This document shows positions 55,445-64,000 of a DNA stretch of 64,000 nt, one piece after another. The stretch is from positions 146,086 through 210,085 of the forward strand of contig NW_025947367.1 in assembly GCF_000764305.2 (NCBI RefSeq). Direction: 5' to 3'. This DNA comes from Hyalella azteca (taxonomy: Eukaryota > Arthropoda > Malacostraca > Amphipoda > Hyalellidae). The first letter of the stretch is position 1; each line of letters starts with the position of its first letter. Under the pieces are notes generated by a model that did no database searches, was not told the DNA's origin, and was given only the letters and a program-made list of their open reading frames with translations. The translations under genes were made by a program, and so were the position numbers.

Positions 55445-55968
55445 CGATCCGCACAAACTACCGAAATTGTCGCCATATTACCGGGACGCACAAATTGTAG
55501 AAATTGTCACCGTATTACCAGGCCGCACAAACTGCATAAATTGTCTCCGTATTACCGATCCGCACAAACTGCAGAAGTTATCGCCGTATTACCGAGCCGC
55601 ACAAACTGCAGAAATTGTCACCGTATTACCAGGCCGCACAAACTGCCGAAATTGTCACCGTATTACCGGGCCGCACAAATTGTAGGAATTGTTGCCGTAT
55701 TACCGGGCCGCACAAATTGTAGGAATTGTCGCCGTATTACCAGGCCGCAACTGCCGAAATTGCCACCGTATTACCGGGCCGCACAAACTGCAGAAATTGT
55801 CACCGTATTACCAGGCCGCACAAACTGCCGAAATTGCCACCGTATTACCGGGCCGTACAAACTGCAGAAATTGTCACCGTTTTACCGATCCGCACAAACT
55901 GCCGAAATTGCCACCGTATTACCGGGCCGCACAAACTGCAGAAATTGCCACCGTATTACCGAGCCTAA
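55445..55968 (+). repeat. 37-bp minisatellite, about 14 copies
   Basis: The unit contains CCGCACAAACTGCAGAAATT and GTCACCGTATTACCAGG. Variants alternate between CTGCAGAAATT and CTGCCGAAATT. Plus-strand ORFs (65-155 codons) come from the repeat, because 37 is not a multiple of 3 and every frame is visited. Confidence 0.95.
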
Positions 55969-56339
55969 CAGAAGCTCTATTGTGATCGGTCCCTTTAGCT
56001 GCGCTTGATCCCACCGTCCCAGCGTAGCGTTTAAATCTCGATTTTAAGGCATCGGAATTTAGGAACTTCATTGCTTCGTCTTTTGAACATTGCTTCGTCT
56101 TTTGCTTCGTCTTTTTTATCTACATTTGAAAAATTGTTTCTATATAATGGCTTGGTATTCTTGTATTATAATAATTAACTATAATGGTTTAGCTCTATTT
56201 TTGTGACTTAAATTCGAGAATTGACCTGAGCAGATGGACTGCCTTTCAGCCTCACAAGTGCTGCGTTTAAAAGCAAGCGCTAATTTTTTTTGTTGCTCCT
56301 GCGAGTTGAAATTTTGAGCCGCAGACTGAAGCTTTTTCT

Positions 56340-56451
56340 GTGTCTCAGCTGGTGCATGCCCTGTGTCTCAGCTGGTGCATGCCCTGTGTCTCAGCTGGTG
56401 CATGCTCTGTGTCTCAGCTGGTGCATGCCCTGTGTCTCAGCTGGTGCATGC
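56340..56451 (+). repeat. 23-bp minisatellite, five copies
   Basis: Unit GTGTCTCAGCTGGTGCATGC plus CCT. It abuts the N at 56452 and the 19-bp satellite. Confidence 0.94.
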
Positions 56452-56452
56452 N

Positions 56453-57572
56453 TATCTCGCGTCGCAGTGAATATCTCGCGTCGCAGTGAATATCTCGCGT
56501 CGCAGTGAATATCTCGCGTCGCAGTGAATATCTCGCGTCGCAGTGAATATCTCGCGTCGCAGTGAATATCTCGCGTCGCAGTGAATATCTCGCGTCGCAG
56601 TGAATATCTCGCGTCGCAGTGAATATCTCGCGTCGCAGTGAATATCTCGCGTCGCAGTGAATATCTCGCGTCGCAGTGAATATCTCGCGTCGCAGTGAAT
56701 ATCTCGCGTCGCAGTGAATATCTCGCGTCGCAGTGAATATCTCGCGTCGCAGTGAATATCTCGCGTCGCAGTGAATATCTCGCGTCGCAGTGAATATCTC
56801 GCGTCGCAGTGAATATCTCGCGTCGCAGTGAATATCTCGCGTCGCAGTGAATATCTCGCGTCGCAGTGAATATCTCGCGTCGCAGTGAATATCTCGCGTC
56901 GCAGTGAATATCTCGCGTCGCAGTGAATATCTCGCGTCGCAGTGAATATCTCGCGTCGCAGTGAATATCTCGCGTCGCAGTGAATATCTCGCGTCGCAGT
57001 GAATATCTCGCGTCGCAGTGAATATCTCGCGTCGCAGTGAATATCTCGCGTCGCAGTGAATATCTCGCGTCGCAGTGAATATCTCGCGTCGCAGTGAATA
57101 TCTCGCGTCGCAGTGAATATCTCGCGTCGCAGTGAATATCTCGCGTCGCAGTGAATATCTCGCGTCGCAGTGAATATCTCGCGTCGCAGTGAATATCTCG
57201 CGTCGCAGTGAATATCTCGCGTCGCAGTGAATATCTCGCGTCGCAGTGAATATCTCGCGTCGCAGTGAATATCTCGCGTCGCAGTGAATATCTCGCGTCG
57301 CAGTGAATATCTCGCGTCGCAGTGAATATCTCGCGTCGCAGTGAATATCTCGCGTCGCAGTGAATATCTCGCGTCGCAGTGAATATCTCGCGGCGCAGTG
57401 AATATCTCGCACGGCGCAGTGAATATCTCGCGGCGCAGTGAATATCTCGCGCGTCGCAGTGAATATCTCGCGGCGCAGTGAATATCTCGCGGCGCAGTGA
57501 ATATCTCGCGTCGCAGTGAATATCTCGCGGCGCAGTGAATATCTCGCGGCGCAGTCAATATCTCGCGCCGTG
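56453..57572. repeat. 19-bp satellite array, about 59 copies
   Basis: Unit TATCTCGCGTCGCAGTGAA, nearly invariant for over 900 bp. Variants accumulate at the right edge (CGGCGCAG, CGCACGGCG). Minus-strand ORFs of 332 and 412 codons translate it as a 19-residue repeat and are not genes. Confidence 0.97.
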
Positions 57573-58489
57573 AATAATGCAACGACGCCTCAGCTTGGGA
57601 TACAGTCTCTCGAGTTTTGTTATTTCCTTCAACACTCCATATTATATTTTTCCGCGTATGAACTTTGGTGTGCATTTTTAAAATCTCTAGAATTTACGGC
57701 AAGTAACTGTCATCTTAGTAAGAGATATACATAATTTTTATATGATTTTAATGTTTCATATTGGAGTTTCGTTAAATAATTCAAATTTGCCATCTTCTCC
57801 TAAATTTTCGAATGAGAATGAGAATTCGATATAAGGATTCTATCAAAATCCCAAGTGATCGAATACGACTGCGATCGATACTCAGCAGTGACTTTTCTTG
57901 AGCGATCAAATCTTAATGCTAAAGTAACAGATAGGATATCTGTCCTGAACGTTTGGGATGTGCTACGACCTGTACGTTGAAAATAATGTAGTGAAACGAA
58001 CATTCGAAATATGCTCCGACCTGAACGTTTAAAACATGCAGCAACCGGAACGTTTTCAACTTGCTATACAATATGCGCTACGGTTGCGCAGCTGGTTATA
58101 AACAGTTCGTTCTGGCCTGTTTTTCGTTGTTGTAACTAAATCTTATCCCTTTACAAACGTTGTGATGATGTTTTCACTCGGAAGGACTTTGTCCCTTTCA
58201 CTGCGTCCCAAGTTCTATAATATTGTTATTTTTTTAAACTTTTCACCATGAAACTCAACATTAAACGCAACGAGTTTTTCGTTCCTTTTAATCATAATGA
58301 GATTCCTGCTCCAGTTATAATTATCACCTCTCGTTTGCGCATTCCAGTCTTATATATATAGGCTGGTTTCTTCGCTGATTTATTCGCCAGTTTTTAATTG
58401 AAGTTCTCGGCAAGGCGCAAGCTTTGTATAGTTTCCGCGTTCCGTTGAATGTGACGAGCACGGCGCCAGACACTCAGGCGGGGAATGCG

Positions 58490-58605
58490 TTTTGCTTTAC
58501 ACTTATGCTTCCTTACATTACACTTATCTGTCGTTACTTCCTTACATTACACTTAATTATCTGTCGTTACTTCCTTACATTACACTTATCTGTCGTTACT
58601 TCCGT
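58490..58605 (+). repeat. About 30-bp CTTACATTACACTTATCTGTC repeats
   Basis: Four units of TTACATTACACTTATCTGTC followed by GTTACTTCC. Confidence 0.88.
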
Positions 58606-59682
58606 CAAGTTCTGCATAAAGAAATGCACACTAAAAAAATTAATGGTTCATATGCAAATAGTGACACACTTAATACACGTAGCAATGGTACGTCCATCTG
58701 CAGAGCAATAAACTAGGTTAGAATGACCCACCACAAGCACGAAAAGTGCATCGCAATTTGGTCGAAGTTTCACTCAATTCTCTGAGTGAATGTTGCGATG
58801 ACTAGAGTATCCATGTAGCAGATGTTACACTTTCATTATATATTGTACATCAAATTTTTCTTACACATCAACGTTTTCATTAAGAAGATTTTTAAAAGCG
58901 TATTCACCTTTCATCAGGTAAAAATGCTAATCTGATGGTAGCTGTTCATCAAAGCGATATTTTTATTACATGTTCAACGCCTTGTATATTGATTAATTAA
59001 CCGACATCAATGCTATTCCTACGTAACAAGTTTATACAGTCCGTTAACGAAGAGCTAATTTTTCAAGGTCATTTTAATGCTCATCGTTGTTTCAGATTTC
59101 CGCGGTGTCGGCTCTAAAACAAACCTTGACTGCCTCATAGATTGCTCAGAATTTTATTTCTGATCATTTATTTAGGTCTTCTGTAAACAAATTCTTTATA
59201 TAATTATTAAATATTCATTTTATTTGCCGGTTTTAGTTTGAGATAAATGTTATCTTTATTTAAATTTTCTAATGATTTCTGCTTTTTTAACTTATTCTTC
59301 ACTTGGTGTGGCTTTATGAAGCCGTATTTAACTAATTAGAGTTAGAAGATATTTATTATGGCAAATTTAATTTTAATCAAATAATTCTCTGAGTGTTAAA
59401 TATCAAAATCTTGTTTTTAAAGTAGATTAAGGTCAAGTAAGATATGTTTTGTTATCGTCTTCGAATTCATTGGGAAATCAATTTAATTACTTGATAATCA
59501 GGCCTAACCTGCAAATTACTTAATAAGTTGGAATGTATATTATAGTTTTTACATCATGTATTTATTAATGATTATATAGATGAGCTACTGGATTTCTAGC
59601 TGATTTTTTTTGTGTTGACATTGAACTTGTTTTCTGTTTACCGCACCGCTTGATATACGTGAACTACAGAGCAGTCTTCCTG

Positions 59683-59818
59683 TTGACATACTTTACTGTT
59701 GACATGCTTTACTGTTGACATGCTTTACTGTTGACATGCTTTACTGTTGACATGCTTTACTGTTGACATGCTTTACTGTTGACATACATTACTGTTGACA
59801 TACATTAATGTCAACACA
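59683..59818 (+). repeat. 16-bp TGTTGACATGCTTTAC array
   Basis: About eight copies of TGTTGACATGCTTTAC, with TACATTAC variants at the right. Confidence 0.93.
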
Positions 59819-60391
59819 TGACATGAACAGTACAAAAACTGGTCTCAATGCAACTTCCTCGTTGTGGTTACGATATCATTATAATTATTGCGGCATTCCC
59901 TCATTTTCTGCACAATTGCTTCTTGTTCTGTGAAGACTTGAAATCCAATACGTCGAGCTACAGGCTCCATAAATATGCTTTATAAAGCCGCCGCCGCCGC
60001 AAATTATTCATCAAAACTCTTGATTATATTTATAATTGACAGAATGTGAGATCTCTTCTCCATTCCCCGAGACTATAGTTGTGCAACGCTAATTGTGCAA
60101 TCAGTTGGGACTTGATTAATTACTTGAGTATAATATTAATTAAATTAATCGTGTTTAAGCTGTTAAAGGAAAAATACACAAACTCGTCCATTTGCATACG
60201 AACGATTCGTGCCTTCGTATTGATAAATTAAGCAAATAAATAAATAAATACTAATAATACGAATAAAAATTGATAAGTTTATGCTTCGTTGATGAGTTTT
60301 TGAGCGACATTCACGTCGTTCCGTTGATGTCGGTCAGCATTTTGCAGGCCCGCAGCCTGACGAGCTCTGCAGGCGGCAGCTGTTGTATATA

Positions 60392-60474
60392 TACGTCCCC
60401 TCACCTCGTCCCCCCTCACCTCGTCCCCTCACCTCGTCCCCTCACCTCGTCCCCCCTCACCTCGTCCCCTCATC
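60392..60474 (+). repeat. CCTCACCTCGTCCCC short tandem repeat
   Basis: About six copies of CACCTCGTCCCCT. It ends directly at CATCAG, so it would form the pyrimidine tract of the candidate exon next to it. Confidence 0.9.
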
Positions 60475-60476
60475 AG

Positions 60477-60513
60477 GCACAGATCATCAAGCGCCGCCTG
60501 GACGTCGGCCAAG
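60477..60513 (+). CDS. Candidate trio exon 28 (weak)
   Basis: 37 nt, phase 0 entry, reading AQIIKRRLDVGQ, GC-rich and basic as expected of the linker before GEF2. Good acceptor, weak donor GTCGCT. The arrays on both sides resemble those around confirmed exons. Confidence 0.33.
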
Positions 60514-60537
60514 GTCGCTCTTATTAATTGCAGTGAA

Positions 60538-60850
60538 ATTGTGCTCACTGCACCGCTGCACTGATATTGTGTGCTCACTGCACCGCTGCACTGATATTGT
60601 GTGCTCACTGCACCGCTGCAGTGATATTGTGTGCTCACTGCACCGCTGCACTGATATTGTGTGCTCACTGCACCGCTGCAGTGATATTGTGTGCTCACTG
60701 CACCGCTGCAGTGATATTGTGTGCTCACTGCACCGCTGCACTGATATTGTGTGCTCACTGCACCGCTGCAGTGACATTGTGTGCTCACTGCACCGCTGCA
60801 CTGATATTGTGTGCTCACTGCACCGCTGCACTGATATTGTGCGATCACTG
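60538..60850 (+). repeat. 30-bp minisatellite, ten copies, two alternating variants
   Basis: Unit GTGCTCACTGCACCGCTGCA followed by STGATATTGT, where the last C or G creates or removes CTGCAG. ORFs on both strands are repeat artefacts (30 is a multiple of 3). Confidence 0.96.
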
Positions 60851-63720
60851 CTCCGTCACACCTCCGCTGCAGTGATATGCACTATGCAGTGTGTACCACG
60901 TTCACGTGTATACAATATTGATGCAATGACACACGCACACGCACTTAACACAACTCACACTCACACACATAACACAAGGCACACGCACGAGTCCCGGTAA
61001 TGACCCGCACAGCGTGACACGCACTGCGTGTGTAGTGCCACACAAAGCTGTCATTGAGCTGTGGCTGTGTGAGGGAATGCGTGAGCTGTGGCTGTTGTGG
61101 TGGCCATGTGGCTGCTGCGCGCTTTGTTGCCTTTTGTATTATCGTTATAATATTGGAGTTATTATTATGTTATATTATCGTTATGTTAAGTCATCGTTAT
61201 GTTATATTATTGTTGCGTTCCAAGTTTTAGACGTTTGACCGCGTTTTGATATATCTTGCCGTGTGCCGTGTTTGAGTGTTGAAAGACACATTCATGTTAA
61301 ATTCCTTGACTTTTTATTTTACTACCATTAAGGGCGCACTTGCAGCGGCCGTCTTTAAAAAGCTCCTGCGCTGCCGCTGCTTCCCCTTTAATTCCCCCTT
61401 CTTTTAATTCCCCTTTGGTTCCCCTTCCCCAGACCTTGGGGACTTATTCGTCGATGCCATTTATTATTGAGCATTAAACGCTACACTTCCAAAATCATAA
61501 CTACGAAACCTCTTATCTAGTTCAAGCCAATACGCATTTTCCTAATGCATATGATTTCTTTGGAGTATTGTTAACGAAATATAAGTTTACCTTCCCAGCT
61601 GGCATCTGCTGTTGAAATACCGTTGAATAAATGTTGTTAAATCATCGTTTAACTTGTAATCGACGTTGTTTAAACGAAATCAACTCGTAATCAACGTAGT
61701 TTCAAAGAAGTCAATTCGCATTCAACTTCGGCCTTCAACCTCGCTCGTAATTGATTGTTCGTTCTGTAGTGGACCAGAAAAAAAATTGTTCATACATGGC
61801 GATTGTAATCTTGCTTAAAAATCTCATCGTTGTAACGAAGCGGGAAATTAGGTAAATAATTCAGTAGTAATTATCTATTGCCTATCGTTGTATATGACTT
61901 TGAAATTATCTAAAGCGTAAACGTATTTCAATACTTAAGACATGATATGAAATTTTTGCCCAGAATAGTTACTACTGAAATATGTTTAAAACATATGCTT
62001 TCAATTGAGCTCTTTAATTTTAAGTCTGCTTAGCGTTGGCATAATACGAGTATATTAGTTAAAGATAAAGATTTTTCTCAAAATATTTTGCCAAGGTAAA
62101 AGACTGCCTCTGTGTATTAGTTTCTTTCATTTTATTTGTAAGCTTTTTTTTTTTGCAGCACAACAGAATATTACCATCAAATTTCTTCTCTTATTCATTT
62201 TTTATGTGGTAAAAATGGAATATTCATCAGTTTATCATGCCAAAATGGACCACTTTCTATATTTTTTTCTCGCAGCAAGCCTTAAATTGCACATTTGCTG
62301 TGTGTGGTTGAGCGCTGGCCTGTCGTGGACTGTGATGGATGTGCTAGCAAGACCGTGTCGAATCTTACTGAGCCTGCACTCGGGGAATTTTATGCGTCAA
62401 TTTGTCCATATAGTGACTGACTTTCTTATCCACAGCATGAGCAGAGAGCGGATGTAACACCGATACACTCTTTTGTCAGGTCAAACTGGGTCAGGACGAT
62501 CCACAAATGCGCAGAAATTGCATCGCTATTTGGACAAAGTCTTCTTATTTTCTTGAGTGTATTTGGTTGTTCTGATTCACAGCTTGTTCGTTTTTTTAAT
62601 TAAATTTAGCGAGAAATGTTGCTTCGATTATTATTTTCTAATCAGGCATATGAGGCAGGTATGTGATGAATATGAAACTTAATGTTTGATAAAAAATGTT
62701 CCGGCTTTTAATCCACGTCACTGGAAATTGCTGCTAAAATCTAGCAGCTTTAACGTTCATTATTCTTCTTGGTGAATGTTATCAATTGAACACCATATCA
62801 ACCTATACCAGTAATCGTATGCTGTTTTCGTGTTTGAAATTCAGTAACATCTATTCCTTGGATGGTGAACCAATAGCGTATATAAGTATTTTTCTCTCCT
62901 TGTAGGTATTTATTGGCCCAGGGATTCTCAATGAACAATATTAATATTAAAAAACAATGACGTTATCCTATAAGATATTTAAATAATTGATTTTCTACTT
63001 GAAGAATCCATAGTCAAAATTAATGACCATGTATCTTGAAATGCCGCGCGATGTTTCGCGCAATTTACAGGCGTCGAAAGCGTCCCTTGAGACGTTATTT
63101 TAGAGCACGCTTCACTGGCGATATTTATAGGCCATTCCTTCGTCAATGAATGCATCTTTTGATGGATGATATTTGGTGCTCGCTACCTCTGGGTCTCGCT
63201 TTGCCCTCAAGATTCCTGTGCATGCTTGCTTATTTACGTTGCCAGCCTGATCACTTGAATGCAAACCCTTTAACCTTTGGGCTTAGTTTTAATTTAAGTA
63301 AGGGTAACATTTTATTACGTTTTGAAGTTCAAAGACGTTAAAGTAATATTAAATTATTCTTCTTGAATTTTACAGAATGTTTTTCCTAACCAATTAGTGG
63401 CGTGCATTGGGGTGTCAAATTTTCCTGTTCACCAGAGTCGATTATATCGCAGATGCTTGAACCCCATCACCACCGAAGAGTTAATTCCCAACTGGCAAAG
63501 GACGTTAAAATTACGTTTATTACGAGTTTAATTAGTTGAAACAACGTTCAATCAATGTTAATTCAACGTCATTCGCGCGGTAGGAACGGAAATGCTATAT
63601 TCCTAAGCTCACACATGTGTCTGCACTCAGAGTGACGTGTAAAACAAAGTGCTGTTCTTGACACAGGAAAATTTGCATTTAATGCTTAATTTTAACGCAT
63701 AAATCTTGAAGGCTACGAAT
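60851..63720. other. Intronic or intergenic, nothing recognised
   Basis: Contains a CA-rich stretch (60930-60985), TTATGTTATATTATCGT repeats (61140-61210), pyrimidine-rich TTCCCCTTTAATTCCCC (61382-61430) and otherwise AT-rich unique DNA. A segment at 62490-62570 weakly resembles 58728-58790. ORFs of 60-83 codons have no support. Confidence 0.5.
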
Positions 63721-63721
63721 A

Positions 63722-63815
63722 GCAAAAAATAAAGGCAGATGCTAGATGCTAAAGGCAGATGCTAGATGCTAAAGGCTGATGCTAGATTATTAAAAAATAA
63801 AGGCAGATGCTAGCT
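63722..63815 (+). repeat. AAAGGCAGATGCTAGATGCT repeats
   Basis: About four imperfect units of 20-25 bp. Confidence 0.9.
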
Positions 63816-63827
63816 TACATTATTTGA

Positions 63828-64000
63828 TGATGACAATTATGTGCCATCAACTTGCGTGGTGGATGACAATTATGTGCCATCAACTTGCGTGGTGGATGAC
63901 AATTATGCACCATCAACTTGCGTGGTGGATGACAATTATGCACCATCAACTTGCGTGGTGGATGACAATTATGTGCCATCAACTTGCGTGGTGGATGACA
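63828..64000 (+). repeat. 33-bp minisatellite running off the window
   Basis: Unit GATGACAATTATGTGCCATC plus AACTTGCGTGGTG, at least five copies, still perfect at the window end. Confidence 0.96.

Larger units (their letters stand above)
54033..60476 (+). other. Intronic region after exon 27
   Basis: AT-rich, with a hairpin (55212-55238), a 37-bp array, a 23-bp array, a large 19-bp satellite, a 30-bp repeat (58490-58600) and a 16-bp array (59683-59815). No recognisable coding exon apart from the weak candidate at 54913-54956. Confidence 0.55.

Noticed and set aside
55445..55968. Possible CRISPR array (37-bp units)
   Set aside because: The whole unit is repeated with no unique spacers, in a eukaryotic intron with no cas genes. 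It is a minisatellite.
56414..57675. Minus-strand ORFs of 332 and 412 codons
   Set aside because: They translate a 19-bp satellite as a perfect 19-residue repeat, with an N inside. No start context, domain or splice support.
61360..61430. Possible exon reading AAVFKKLLRCRC
   Set aside because: Acceptor CTTGCAG is fair but no donor follows before a stop, and no homology is recognised.

Overview
This is a eukaryotic nuclear window with spliced genes, long AT-rich introns, many minisatellite arrays and nested non-autonomous DNA transposons. Protein similarity (recalled, not searched) and intron-rich structure point to an arthropod. A crustacean is plausible, but the sequence alone does not prove it. 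Single N bases at 18369 and 56452 lie inside or beside tandem repeats and look like assembly joins. I saw no rRNA, tRNA, CRISPR array or viral gene.

Layout. 1-1195 is the 3' flank of a minus-strand group XII secreted phospholipase A2 gene (coding 1196-1864). 2808-9869 is a nested transposon stack: two copies of one TA-flanked inverted-repeat element, the second interrupted by a hAT-type element with a perfect 8-bp target duplication and by a TTAA-flanked element. From 10863 to at least 54032 the plus strand carries one gene, the orthologue of Trio/Kalirin (UNC-73), the giant Rho guanine-nucleotide exchange factor. I resolve 27 coding exons whose phases join in frame except at one place. They encode the N-terminus, the SEC14/CRAL-TRIO domain, a long spectrin-repeat rod, the first DH-PH (GEF1) unit, an SH3 domain and the start of the linker toward GEF2. 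The second DH-PH, second SH3, Ig and kinase parts, if present, lie beyond 64000. A 425-codon ORF at 35815-37092 sits in the intron before the SH3 exon. It ends in a phase-compatible donor and is a candidate alternative first exon for a short isoform starting at SH3-GEF2.

The most striking property is that many trio introns are filled with tandem copies of their own exon-intron junctions. Donor-side copies carry the exon tail plus GT. Acceptor-side copies carry the pyrimidine tract, AG and exon head. At exons 6, 8, 12, 15, 16, 17, 18, 23, 24 and 27 the junction itself is duplicated two to seven times, often with decay away from the functional site. Other arrays abut exons 8, 11, 12, 14, 19 and 24. 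The coding sequence has also expanded: two large insertions split the SH3 domain, and a Gly/Ser/Thr linker interrupts the spectrin rod. One spectrin-repeat exon appears to be missing between 24034 and 24682, and the reading phase confirms a break there.

The rest (38615-46860, 46922-53899, 54033-64000) is intron holding further arrays, piggyBac-like ends, short perfect hairpins, a 1.1-kb array of a 19-bp satellite, and two weak candidate micro-exons.
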